Under the pieces are notes generated by a model. The model was not told the origin of the DNA. It saw nothing but the letters and a program-made list of their open reading frames with translations, and searched no databases. The position numbers were made by a program, and so were the translations under genes. Of a stretch of 16,732 bases of DNA, positions 1 through 7,408 are shown one piece after another (the first letter of the stretch is position 1; the number at the start of each line of letters is the position of its first letter). The stretch is from Myxococcales bacterium (lineage in GTDB: Bacteria; Myxococcota; Polyangia; Fen-1088): positions 1 to 16,732 of the forward strand of contig PMCR01000148.1 in assembly GCA_003155465.1 (NCBI GenBank), read 5' to 3'.

Positions 1-36
1 TCATCCAGCCCCTGCCCCGGGGCAGGGGCTGGATGA
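1..36. repeat. Perfect 36-bp palindrome at the left edge
   Basis: Bases 1-16 are the exact reverse complement of bases 21-36, and the central CCGG is itself self-complementary, so the whole 36 bp is one perfect inverted repeat. It lies inside the open frame of the first partial gene and would encode a Pro/Ala/Gly-rich stretch. A perfect palindrome starting exactly at base 1 could be a genuine cruciform-forming site or a fold-back artefact at the end of an assembled sequence. I cannot separate these from the window alone. Confidence 0.9.
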
Positions 37-445
37 GGCTGGCTCGGTCACGCTCCAGCGCCACCGGAAATACAAACTGCATCTGGATATGGACCAGTCG
101 GTGTCGGAGGCCTTCGTCGGCTGGACGCGCGACGAGTTGGGCGGCTATGCGACAACCACCAACGGCGACCACATCATCGGCGGGGTTCAGGAGATCATCA
201 GGCTCAACTGGTACGCGGAAGGCGGCGATCTTGGCGACGGCGACAAGAAATACGGCGGCGTTACAGGATACAACCCCTATGAATCCGCACCGCAGCCCTT
301 CCCCAGTGCGCTGGGAATTGACTGGACGACACCCAAGAAGGCCGCCTACGACAAGGACAGCGCGCGCATCATGGTGGTCGTGCGCGACGACCGTGGCGGT
401 GTGGCTTGGGCCAGCGCCGTCGTCACGCTGGAGTCGCAGCCATGA
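2..445 (+). CDS. 3' end of an unrecognised gene, first in the receptor operon
   Basis: The frame is open from the left edge to a TGA at 443-445, so the start lies outside the window. The first ATG in frame is at 89, but readable protein (EAGSVTLQRHRKYKLHLD) continues upstream of it, so a start at 89 is not favoured. The visible 147 residues contain WTRDELGGYATTTNGDHIIGG and end in a hydrophobic, beta-strand-like segment (ARIMVVVRDDRGGVAWASAVV). I do not recognise a family. The TGA overlaps the ATG of the TonB-dependent receptor by 4 bp (ATGA), a sign of translational coupling, so the product probably works with that receptor, for example as a periplasmic or surface accessory protein. That role is inferred from position only. 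The first 12 codons lie within the edge palindrome and may be unreliable. Confidence 0.6.
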   Translation, partial: HPAPAPGQGLDEAGSVTLQRHRKYKLHLDMDQSVSEAFVGWTRDELGGYATTTNGDHIIGGVQEIIRLNWYAEGGDLGDGDKKYGGVTGYNPYESAPQPFPSALGIDWTTPKKAAYDKDSARIMVVVRDDRGGVAWASAVVTLESQP

Positions 446-3114
446 GCGTGCCCGGCCGGACTGGCCTGACGACCCTGTTGCTGCTTGCCGTGGGGTTTGC
501 AGCCCAGGCCGCCGAGGAGGCTGGCAGCCACCCCGCGCCCTTCGCCGAGATCGACGCGAGCGCTCTCTCCAAGCCTCCCAAGCTGGTCAAGCCGGCGATT
601 CCCAGCTATCCAGCCGAGGCAGCAGAGAAGCGCGTCGAGGCGGAGGTCACCCTGCTAGTCGACCTGGACGACAAAGGCGAGGTTTCGGGCGCGGCCGTGA
701 TCGAGCCCAAGCCGCCCACCGGCATGGGTTTCGAAGAGGCAGCGGTGATCGCGGCCTATCAGCTCGGCTTCGAGCCGGCCGAAATGAACGGCAAGCCGGT
801 GCCGGTCCAGATTACCTACAAGTTCAAATTCATCCCGCCCAGGCGGGCCGCGCCGCCCCCGCCCCAAGCAGAAGAAGTCGCGCCAGAGCCGCCCAAGCCT
901 GTTCCAGTGGAAAACTTCACTGGCCTACTGGTCGAGCGAGGCACGCGCCTACCCATGTCGGGCGTGACCGTGACTGTATATCGCAACGAGGACGGCAAGC
1001 CGGTGGGGTTCGAGGCTCAGAGCGACGACAAAGGCGTGTTCCATTTCTTCGATCTTGCGCCGGGCACCTGGAAGGTGGTCCTCGAACCGCCGGGTTACTA
1101 CCCGTTCCGCACCACCGAGGACATCAGGACCGGCGAGGCCACCCGCGGCACATACTACGTGGAGCGTGGCTCGTACAATCCGTTCGACAAGCGGGTGACG
1201 GCGCCGCGAGAGCGCAAGGAAGTCACCCGCGTGGTGATCGACCGCGAGGTCATCGACCAGACGCCGGGGGCCATGGGCGATCCCCTAGCGGTGATCCAGA
1301 ACTACGCCGGGGTGGCGCGCGTCATGGGCCTGATGGGCGAGATCGTCGTGCGCGGTTCGGCGCCGAAAGACACCAAGGTGTTCGTGGACGGTGCGGAAGT
1401 GCCCATCGTGTATCACTTTGGCGGCCTGCGCAGCGTGCTGCCCACGGGAATGATTGAGAACCTGGAGTTCTATCCGGGCAGCTTCTCTCCCTACTACGGT
1501 CGCGCCATTGGCGGCGTGATCGATGTGACGCTGAAGAAGCTGAAACCCCAGAAGGTGGGCGGCTACGCCGATGTGAACCTGCTGGACAGTGGCGTGTACC
1601 TGGAAGCGCCCATCGGCAACAAGGCCGCCATCGCCATCGCGGGCCGCCGCAGCTACATCGACGCCATCCTGAACGCGGTCATTCCCGACAACGCGCCGGT
1701 CACCGGCCTTTCCTTGCCCGTGTACTACGACTTCCAGGCGTTGGCCACCTACCGGCCCGCGCCCGCGCACGACTTGCGCGTGTTCTTCTTTGGCTCGGAC
1801 GATCGCTTTGCCATGATTTTCAAGAACGGGGCCAAACTGGGTGCCGACATTACGGGCACCCAGCTTTCGCTGGCCACCACGTTCTACAAGGGCATTGCCA
1901 CGTACAAGTACGTGCCCAGCGAGCGTTTCGAAAACACCGTCCGCCTCGCTGCAGGCCGCGACATTCTGGACACGAAGGTCTTCCAATTCTACGAGTACCT
2001 GAAGCTGGACTCCATGCAGGTCCGGGACACCGCCCGGTACAAGCTGTCAGACAAGCTGACCCTGGTGGGCGGTGTCGACGCCGTTTCCCAGCACTGGATT
2101 GGCCACGTGCGCATGCCCAGCCCACCGCGCGAGGGCGACAATCCCGAGACGAACGCAAACTTGAGCAAGCAGATCACGACCGACGTGGACGAAACCCACC
2201 TTCTGCCTGCGGCCTATGCCGAGGTCGAGATCACGCCCGTCAAGGGCCTGCTGCTTCTGCCCGGCGTGCGCTTCGACTACCTCTCGGACATCCACCAGAC
2301 CACCTGGGCGCCCCGCTTTACCGCCCGCTATCAATTCGACGACCACTATGCACTCAAGGGGGGTATCGGCCTATTCTATCAAGAGCCCACCGTCGATGAG
2401 AGCAACAAGGACTTCGGCAACCCCGACCTGAAATGCGAACGCGCCATCCATTACTCATTGGGCGGCGAGTGGCGGCCGCGCAAGTACCTGTCGCTCGACG
2501 TGACTGGTTTCTACAAGGATCTCGCCAACCTGGTCAGCCGCACCGATCAGAGCAAGATCGTCGACGGAAAGCGGGTGGCCCTGCAATACGACAACAACGG
2601 CGTGGGCCGCGTGTATGGCGTGGAAGTGGTGGCGCGCCACGAGACGAACGCCGGCTTCACCGGCTGGCTGGCCTATACCCTGTCGCGCTCCCAGCGCCGC
2701 GATTCAGGCGAGACCGACTATCGCCTCTTCCAGTACGACCAGACCCATATTCTGACCGCGGTGGGCATGTATGCGTTGCCGCACAACTGGCAGGTGAGTT
2801 CGCGTTTCCGCCTGGTCAGCGGCAATCCCGAAACCCCGGTGGCCAACAGCGTGTTCGATTCGGCGCGCGTCGAGTACCAGCCCATCTACGGCCGCAAGTT
2901 CTCCAGCCGCAGTCCGATGTTCTACCAGCTGGACGTGCGGATTGATAAGCGCTGGGTTTTCAATAGCTGGATGCTCAACGCGTATCTCGACATCCAAAAC
3001 ATGACCAACCACACCAACGTCGAGGGCACGCAATACAGCTACGACTACAGCCAGTCCCAGACCACCTCGGGCATTCCTATTTACCCCATCCTCGGCATCC
3101 GGGGTGAGTTCTGA
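442..3114 (+). CDS. TonB-dependent outer-membrane receptor with N-terminal TonB-C-like domain
   Basis: This 890-residue receptor is predicted to import an unknown ligand across the outer membrane using TonB/ExbBD energy. The start at 442 overlaps the upstream stop (ATGA) and gives a clean signal peptide (hydrophobic core LLLLAVGF, AQA cleavage motif at residues 21-23). The frame opens further upstream at 406, but that start would spoil the signal. Domains in order: a TonB C-terminal-like domain at about 48-131 (YPAEAAEKRVEAEVTLLVDL, then the GFEPA region); a Pro/Glu linker at about 132-156; a carboxypeptidase-regulatory-like beta-sandwich at about 157-242; a plug domain at about 260-365 (VVRGSAPKDTKVFVDGAEVP, FYPGSFSPYYGRAIGGVIDV); and a beta-barrel to the C-terminus, which ends in aromatic-rich strands and a final Phe. 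A TonB-like domain in the periplasmic part of a receptor is unusual in enteric bacteria; from memory it recurs in Myxococcota. The substrate cannot be told. The gene sits in an operon with both neighbours. Confidence 0.93.
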   Translation: MSVPGRTGLTTLLLLAVGFAAQAAEEAGSHPAPFAEIDASALSKPPKLVKPAIPSYPAEAAEKRVEAEVTLLVDLDDKGEVSGAAVIEPKPPTGMGFEEAAVIAAYQLGFEPAEMNGKPVPVQITYKFKFIPPRRAAPPPPQAEEVAPEPPKPVPVENFTGLLVERGTRLPMSGVTVTVYRNEDGKPVGFEAQSDDKGVFHFFDLAPGTWKVVLEPPGYYPFRTTEDIRTGEATRGTYYVERGSYNPFDKRVTAPRERKEVTRVVIDREVIDQTPGAMGDPLAVIQNYAGVARVMGLMGEIVVRGSAPKDTKVFVDGAEVPIVYHFGGLRSVLPTGMIENLEFYPGSFSPYYGRAIGGVIDVTLKKLKPQKVGGYADVNLLDSGVYLEAPIGNKAAIAIAGRRSYIDAILNAVIPDNAPVTGLSLPVYYDFQALATYRPAPAHDLRVFFFGSDDRFAMIFKNGAKLGADITGTQLSLATTFYKGIATYKYVPSERFENTVRLAAGRDILDTKVFQFYEYLKLDSMQVRDTARYKLSDKLTLVGGVDAVSQHWIGHVRMPSPPREGDNPETNANLSKQITTDVDETHLLPAAYAEVEITPVKGLLLLPGVRFDYLSDIHQTTWAPRFTARYQFDDHYALKGGIGLFYQEPTVDESNKDFGNPDLKCERAIHYSLGGEWRPRKYLSLDVTGFYKDLANLVSRTDQSKIVDGKRVALQYDNNGVGRVYGVEVVARHETNAGFTGWLAYTLSRSQRRDSGETDYRLFQYDQTHILTAVGMYALPHNWQVSSRFRLVSGNPETPVANSVFDSARVEYQPIYGRKFSSRSPMFYQLDVRIDKRWVFNSWMLNAYLDIQNMTNHTNVEGTQYSYDYSQSQTTSGIPIYPILGIRGEF

Positions 3115-3749
3115 TGAGGCCTTCCATGACTCACGCAAGAGCTATTAGTTGGGCATGCGCGTTCCTTCTGCTTGGATTGTTGGCACGGCCTAGGCTGGCG
3201 CAGGCCCAGGATCTGGAAGAGCCGCGCGCCCGCCAGGGTTACTGGATCGGCCTGGGCGCGACGGGCGTTGGCGCACAACTGGTCGAGAAGGGCAGGCTCA
3301 TCGGCGTCTATCCGGGCGGCGGCTTCACCCTGCGTCTCGGACAGATGCTCACGCGACGGTTGGGCCTGGGACTGTCGGTCGACTACGCCTACATCCGGAA
3401 GAATCAGGACGCGGGCGCCCTGGGTGGCCTGGCCATCGAGGTCAACGTCAACCTGTGGCGCAATCTTGCTGTCCACTCTGGAGCGGGCTTCGGCCTGGTC
3501 ATGCTGACCGACCAGAACAGCGAGGACAAGGCCCTGCGTGGGGGCGCGGGCTCGTATCTGCTGGCGGGAGTGAGCTACGATTTCTTTCCCTGGCGCAACC
3601 GCCTGACCGGCGGCTGGGCCGTGACCCCGACGGTCAATTTTCGCGCGATGCCCGATGGCGACATCCACTCATACACGGTCTTCGCGGGCGTGCAGGTCAT
3701 CCGTTGGTCCGGCCTGCTGCGCAAGATGCTCATCCTGCCCGAGGAGTAG
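3114..3749 (+). CDS. Small outer-membrane beta-barrel protein
   Basis: The product is a 211-residue exported protein. The ATG at 3114 overlaps the receptor's TGA by one base (TGATG) and is preceded by GGGGTGAG about 6 nt upstream, so I prefer it to the ATG four codons later. The signal peptide has a hydrophobic run at about residues 12-24 and an AQA cleavage motif at 29-31. The mature part alternates hydrophobic and polar residues with many Gly and aromatic residues (GLGATGVGAQLVEKG, PGGGFTLRLGQMLTRRLGLG, SGAGFGLVML, SYLLAGVSYDFFPW), the pattern of an eight-stranded barrel. No catalytic motif is visible. Coupling to the TonB-dependent receptor suggests an accessory role in uptake or at the outer membrane, which is inferred. 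The final residues lack the usual terminal Phe, so barrel assembly through a standard C-terminal signal is uncertain. Confidence 0.78.
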   Translation: MRPSMTHARAISWACAFLLLGLLARPRLAQAQDLEEPRARQGYWIGLGATGVGAQLVEKGRLIGVYPGGGFTLRLGQMLTRRLGLGLSVDYAYIRKNQDAGALGGLAIEVNVNLWRNLAVHSGAGFGLVMLTDQNSEDKALRGGAGSYLLAGVSYDFFPWRNRLTGGWAVTPTVNFRAMPDGDIHSYTVFAGVQVIRWSGLLRKMLILPEE

Positions 3750-3815
3750 CCCCAGTCCGGGTAGCATCGCAGTCCGCAACCGCGCGGCGGCAATGCAGGC
3801 GTCAGTCAGAGCGGC

Positions 3816-5600
3816 TCACGGCAGCGGCTTGCCACTCTCGTCGCGAGCTTGATCGATTCCGGGTGCGCCCGCTTGGTCGCCCGAGTGGGTGTCCCGCACG
3901 ACACGGCGCCAGACCTTTCCCGCCACCACGGCGCCAAACGCCAGCACCGCGCCCCAGGGGCCGGCCCTGCGGCCGACGCCGGCGACATCGCAGCCGCCCG
4001 ATGACGTTTTGTCGGTAGCAGTCGAGGGCCCCGATGTCGACGCGCCGCTTGTCGCCACACCGCCCGTTTTCCCCGCGCCACTGCTGCCGGTGGTACCGCC
4101 CGCAGCGGTGATGCCCCCCGCAGCGGTGGTGCCGCCTGCAGCGGTGGTACCGCCTGCAGCGGTGGTTCCGCCCGCAGCGGTGGTTCCGCCTGCAGCGGTG
4201 GTTCCGCCTGCAGCGGACGTGCCGCCGCTTGCGGCTGCGGACCCGCTGGTGCCGCCGCTCGCGGCTGCAGACCCACTGGTACCGCCGCTCGCGGCTGCGG
4301 ACCCGCTGGTGCCGCCGCTGCCCGCGCCGCCGGCCCCGCTGGTCCGGGCGCCGCCCGTGCCGCCGGCCCCGCTAGCGCCGCCGGTGCTGCCGGTGTTTCC
4401 ACCGATGGGGGGCGGGTTGTCGGGAGTGTACTCAATCCACGGGGGAATGTCCGTCTCGGAATAGCCGAAGTTGGAGAGGAACATGGGAAGGATGATGGCC
4501 GCGTTGGTCACTCCCAGCGCTGGCATGGGAGAACTCTTCATGATTGTCGAGTCGAGAAGGATCCTATTTGCCGCAAGGTAGTCCACGATGGGCGCAAAGG
4601 TCCCCATCACGAGACGGTCGGTACGGTTGTCCCAGGCCCCACCAGGACCACTCGCGCCATTGGACAGCAGCGCATCCACAATGCACAGTTGCTGGCGGAC
4701 AGGGTCGCCGCCAAGCACGGCCGGATGCTTGTTGATCTCGAAGAGGGCCAAAGGAGGCGGCGGAGGCGAAGCAGCGGAGTTGCCAACGTGCAGATCGCCC
4801 GAGTGTTGCGCTTGCGTACCACTGGTGAAGGTGCCGAGATGGTTTTTCATGCACAGGGTACAACTGCCGTAGCTGTAATGGCCCCCCGTGCCATTGTGCG
4901 ACTTGCACGCGGCTACATTCACCAGTATGTCGATGTTGCCGTCAGCCAGGTCAGCGGCGACGGAGATATTCTTGGCATTGGTAAGGGTGACCACCTTGAA
5001 GCCGCCCATGGATCCCGCCCTGACGCTGGCCTGGGCGGCACGAATCTTGGTTGCATCAGTGAGACTGGTAGAGGGGTTATAGTACCCCGACGCATTGTCG
5101 CACGCGTCGAACAGGATGATGTTGGCCGGCTGGACCCCGAGGATGTCCACCAGCACATCGGTGAGCTTCTTGTAGATCGCCACCCGGGGACGGTTGGTGG
5201 TGTTGCTACCAATCCCATTGGTCTTCATGGCGACTCGGGTCTTCGCCCAGTCTTTGCTCGACCGGAAGATCGTCTTCCAGGCCTCGGTCGCGGTCGTCTT
5301 CTGGGTCAGCAGCATTGCCATCTGGTCCAGATTGTCGCCGACCGCTTTCCCGTCGACGTTGGCGTTCTGGTTCGCCCAGCTCGTGTTCGAGGGCGTGGCC
5401 GTGAGCATCTTCGTGTCGTGGCAGCAGATGACCCGTTTGTTGTCAATGGCCGGATTGATCTGCATGCCGGCAACCCACCCGCCAGTCGACTGGGCGAAAG
5501 TACTGTCTAGTTTCAGAGCACCGAGTCCTATCGCGCCCGCCGCTCCTACTGCGGCGGTCTTGAGAAAGTCGCGGCGCCCAGGGTGTGGATTTGCTGACAT
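3816..5600 (-). CDS. Tat-exported DUF362 protein with Gly/Thr tether and MYXO-CTERM-like anchor (copy 1)
   Basis: This 594-residue protein has no established enzymatic role. The open frame extends 54 codons upstream, but the ATG at 5600 follows a strong Shine-Dalgarno site and aligns with both paralogues. A Tat signal is present (RRDFLK at 9-14, then a small-residue hydrophobic core, FAQ before the mature start). The body at about 38-390 fits the DUF362 family: ALKN/MKNHLG-type core (MKNHLGTF at 251-258), INKHPAVLGGDP and LCIVDALLSNG. Cysteines at 59, 60, 247 and 250 form a CC pair and a CxxC. Residues 395-532 are a Gly/Thr/Ala/Ser tether with AAGGTT repeats. The C-terminus carries GGC (Cys 537), a hydrophobic segment and RR (565-566), the layout of a MYXO-CTERM signal that a myxosortase would process. 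Unlike the paralogues, it has 28 extra hydrophilic residues after RR. It is the last gene of the lipoprotein/DUF362 operon, 44 bp after copy 2. Confidence 0.88.
   Translation of the reverse strand: MSANPHPGRRDFLKTAAVGAAGAIGLGALKLDSTFAQSTGGWVAGMQINPAIDNKRVICCHDTKMLTATPSNTSWANQNANVDGKAVGDNLDQMAMLLTQKTTATEAWKTIFRSSKDWAKTRVAMKTNGIGSNTTNRPRVAIYKKLTDVLVDILGVQPANIILFDACDNASGYYNPSTSLTDATKIRAAQASVRAGSMGGFKVVTLTNAKNISVAADLADGNIDILVNVAACKSHNGTGGHYSYGSCTLCMKNHLGTFTSGTQAQHSGDLHVGNSAASPPPPPLALFEINKHPAVLGGDPVRQQLCIVDALLSNGASGPGGAWDNRTDRLVMGTFAPIVDYLAANRILLDSTIMKSSPMPALGVTNAAIILPMFLSNFGYSETDIPPWIEYTPDNPPPIGGNTGSTGGASGAGGTGGARTSGAGGAGSGGTSGSAAASGGTSGSAAASGGTSGSAAASGGTSAAGGTTAAGGTTAAGGTTAAGGTTAAGGTTAAGGITAAGGTTGSSGAGKTGGVATSGASTSGPSTATDKTSSGGCDVAGVGRRAGPWGAVLAFGAVVAGKVWRRVVRDTHSGDQAGAPGIDQARDESGKPLP
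4095..4308 (-). repeat. 18-bp (x7) and 30-bp (x3) in-frame tandem repeats in the tether of copy 1
   Basis: Seven 18-bp units (4095-4220) encode repeated AAGGTT. Three 30-bp units (4219-4308) encode GGTSGSAAAS-type decamers. All units are multiples of three, so changes in copy number would alter tether length without breaking the frame. The units differ mostly at third positions, consistent with selection on the protein. The tethers of copies 2 and 3 contain related but differently arranged repeats. Confidence 0.85.
4417..5600 (-). repeat. Long direct repeat, copy A (pairs with 6210-7393)
   Basis: This stretch aligns with 6210-7393 at a constant offset of 1793 bp with no indel from the start codon to the end of the DUF362 domain. 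My hand count finds about 31 amino-acid differences in the first 395 residues. Collinearity stops where the Gly/Thr tether begins. This is a tandem gene duplication of about 1.18 kb, either recent or kept similar by gene conversion. Confidence 0.85.
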
Positions 5601-5607
5601 TGTTGTG

Positions 5608-5616
5608 TCCTTTCCT
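5608..5616 (-). promoter_or_regulatory. Ribosome binding site that fixes the start of DUF362 copy 1
   Basis: AGGAAAGGA on the minus strand lies 7 nt before the ATG at 5600. No comparable site precedes the longer in-frame start at 5762, and that start would place an Arg-rich stretch in front of the Tat signal and overlap copy 2 by more than 100 bp. Confidence 0.7.
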
Positions 5617-5634
5617 GCCAGTGCCAATTGTGCG

Positions 5635-5662
5635 GGCGATCGGACTACGATGACCGATCGCC
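5635..5662 (-). promoter_or_regulatory. Intercistronic hairpin spanning the stop codon of DUF362 copy 2
   Basis: GGCGATCGG (5635-5643) and CCGATCGCC (5654-5662) form a perfect 9-bp stem around a 10-nt loop. The loop contains the TAG stop of copy 2. No U-tract follows on the minus strand, so it does not look like an intrinsic terminator. It could stabilise an upstream mRNA segment or reduce ribosome flow between the two DUF362 genes. That role is inferred. Confidence 0.5.
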
Positions 5663-7393
5663 GCCGCCGACAAGGCGCCGAAGCTTTCCGGCCACCACGG
5701 CGCCGAACGCCAGCATCGCGCCCCAGCGGCCGACGCTGCGGTCGGCCCCGACGACATTGCACCCGCCCCCTGAGCTTTCCGTGGCTTGCGTCGAACCCGC
5801 GGTCGTTCCTTTGCTTCCACCACCGCCGCCGACTGAGTTCGAGGTTGTCCCCCCGGCTCCAGCCGTGGTTCCGCCAGTTGCCTTCGATCCCCCCGTTGCC
5901 GGCGCGCTCGTTGTGGCCGTGCCGCCGGTTCCCCCCGCGTCGCCAGGCGTCGAGGAGCCACCCATCATCGATCCGCCAGCGCTCGTCGTCCCGCCGGTAG
6001 CAGTGGTCCCGCCTGTGCCAGGGTCGCTTGTTCCGCCCGTGGCCCTGGTTCCACCTGTGCCGGGAGCCCCGCCAGTGGCGGGACTTCCGCCAGTTCGGGG
6101 AGTCCCACCAGCTCCAGTTGTCCCGCCGGTGCCGGGCGTGCCCCCACTGCTGGTAGTCCCCCCGGAACCCGTCGTCCCCCCGGTACCGCCTGGGGTTATC
6201 GGGGGCACGTTGTCGGGAGTGTACTCAATCCACTGCAGAGCGTCCGTCTCGGAATAGCCGAAGTTGGAGAGGAACATGGGAAGGATGATGGCCGCGTTGG
6301 TCACTCCCAAGGCCGGCATGGGAGAACTCTTCATGACGGTCGAGTCGAGAAGGATCTTCTTTGCCGCGAAGTAGTCCACGATGGGGGCCAAGGTTCCCAT
6401 CACGAGACGGTCGGTACGGTTGTCCCAGGCCCCACCAGGACCGCTCGCGCCATTGGACAGCAGCGCATCCACAATGCACAGTTGCTGGCGGACAGGGTCG
6501 CCGCCAAGCACGGCCGGATGCTTGTTGATCTCGAAGAGGGCCAACGGAGCAGGCGGCGGCGAGGCCGCGGAGTTGCCAACGTGCAGATTGTTCGAATGCT
6601 GCGCTTGCGTGCCGCTGGTGAAGGTGCCGAGATGGTTTTTCATGCATAGGGTACAACTGCCGTAGTTGTAATGGCCTCCCGTACCATTGTGCGACTTGCA
6701 CGCGGCGACATTCACCAGGATGTCGATGCTGCCGTCAGCCAGGTCGGAGGCGACGGAGATAGCGGTGGCATTGGTCAGGGTGACCGCCTTGAACCCGCCC
6801 ATGGATCCCGCCCTGACGCTGGTCTGGGCGGCACGAATCTTGGTTGCATCAGTGAGACTGGTAGAGGGGTTATAGTACCCCGACGCATCGTCGCACGCGT
6901 CGAACAGGATGATGTTTGCCGGTTGGACCCCGAGGATGTCCACCAGTACATCGGTGAGCTTCTTGTAGATCGCCACCCGGGGACGGTTGGTGGTGTTGCT
7001 ACCAATCCCATTCGTCTTCATGGCGACTCTGGTCTTCGCCCAGTCTTTGCTCGACCGGAAAATCGTCTTCCAGGCCTCGGCCGCGGTCGTCTTCTGGGTC
7101 AGCAGCATTGCCATCTGGTCCAGATTGTCGCCGACCGCCTTCCCGTCGACGTTGGCGTTCTGGTTCGCCCAGCTCGTGTTCGCCGGCGTGGCCGTGAGCA
7201 TCTTCGTGTCGTGGCAGCAGATGACCCGTTTGTTGTCAATGGCCGGATTGATCTGCATACCGGCAACCCACCCCCCGGTCGACTGGGCGAAAACATCGTC
7301 GAATCTGAGGGCACTGAGTCCCATCGCGCCCGCCGCGCCCATCGCGGCGGTCTTGAGGAAATCGCGGCGTCCGGAGTGTGGTTTTCTTGACAT
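5645..7393 (-). CDS. Tat-exported DUF362 protein with Gly/Thr tether and MYXO-CTERM-like anchor (copy 2)
   Basis: A 582-residue paralogue of copy 1, nearly identical through the DUF362 domain and free of indels up to about residue 395. The ATG at 7393 follows AGGAAGG, and that site overlaps the stop codon region of the lipoprotein gene only 15 bp upstream, so the two are probably coupled. The Tat motif RRDFLK is at 9-14. The same four cysteines are present (59, 60, 247, 250). The tether (about 398-539) differs from copy 1: it is built of GGTTGTGGTP/GTGGAP-type units and lacks AAGGTT arrays. The C-terminus has SSGGGC (Cys 545), the hydrophobic WGAMLAFGAVVAG, and then RR followed by only about ten residues, a more typical MYXO-CTERM geometry than copy 1. 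The biochemical role is unknown. Predicted location: exported folded by Tat, then anchored at the cell surface. Confidence 0.9.
   Translation of the reverse strand: MSRKPHSGRRDFLKTAAMGAAGAMGLSALRFDDVFAQSTGGWVAGMQINPAIDNKRVICCHDTKMLTATPANTSWANQNANVDGKAVGDNLDQMAMLLTQKTTAAEAWKTIFRSSKDWAKTRVAMKTNGIGSNTTNRPRVAIYKKLTDVLVDILGVQPANIILFDACDDASGYYNPSTSLTDATKIRAAQTSVRAGSMGGFKAVTLTNATAISVASDLADGSIDILVNVAACKSHNGTGGHYNYGSCTLCMKNHLGTFTSGTQAQHSNNLHVGNSAASPPPAPLALFEINKHPAVLGGDPVRQQLCIVDALLSNGASGPGGAWDNRTDRLVMGTLAPIVDYFAAKKILLDSTVMKSSPMPALGVTNAAIILPMFLSNFGYSETDALQWIEYTPDNVPPITPGGTGGTTGSGGTTSSGGTPGTGGTTGAGGTPRTGGSPATGGAPGTGGTRATGGTSDPGTGGTTATGGTTSAGGSMMGGSSTPGDAGGTGGTATTSAPATGGSKATGGTTAGAGGTTSNSVGGGGGSKGTTAGSTQATESSGGGCNVVGADRSVGRWGAMLAFGAVVAGKLRRLVGGGDRSS
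6210..7393 (-). repeat. Long direct repeat, copy B (pairs with 4417-5600)
   Basis: The partner of the copy at 4417-5600, at a constant 1793-bp offset. Differences concentrate in the signal peptide (ten of the first 37 residues) and just before the tether, while the middle of the domain is almost unchanged. Confidence 0.85.
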
Positions 7394-7408
7394 TGCTACA
7401 TCGCCTTC

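Noticed and set aside
33..1457. Plus-strand open frame of 474 codons over the first two genes
   Set aside because: Arg-rich composition typical of an off-frame read in GC-rich DNA; the other frames give a signal peptide, a TonB-C-like domain and plug motifs.
3889..4464. Plus-strand Pro/Val-rich open frame opposite the tether of DUF362 copy 1 (similar ones at 5628-6257 and 11403-11912)
   Set aside because: Gly/Thr-coding repeats read as Pro/Val/Ala on the other strand. There is no ribosome binding site, and the frames end where the tethers end.
4689..5510. Plus-strand open frame opposite the DUF362 domain of copy 1 (also 6671-7390 and 12404-13045)
   Set aside because: The similarity among these frames is a by-product of the paralogous genes on the minus strand; the Tat signal, ribosome binding sites and domain motifs all support the minus strand.
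5635..5662. Intercistronic hairpin considered as an intrinsic terminator
   Set aside because: There is no U-tract downstream on the minus strand, and the next gene follows with its own strong ribosome binding site.
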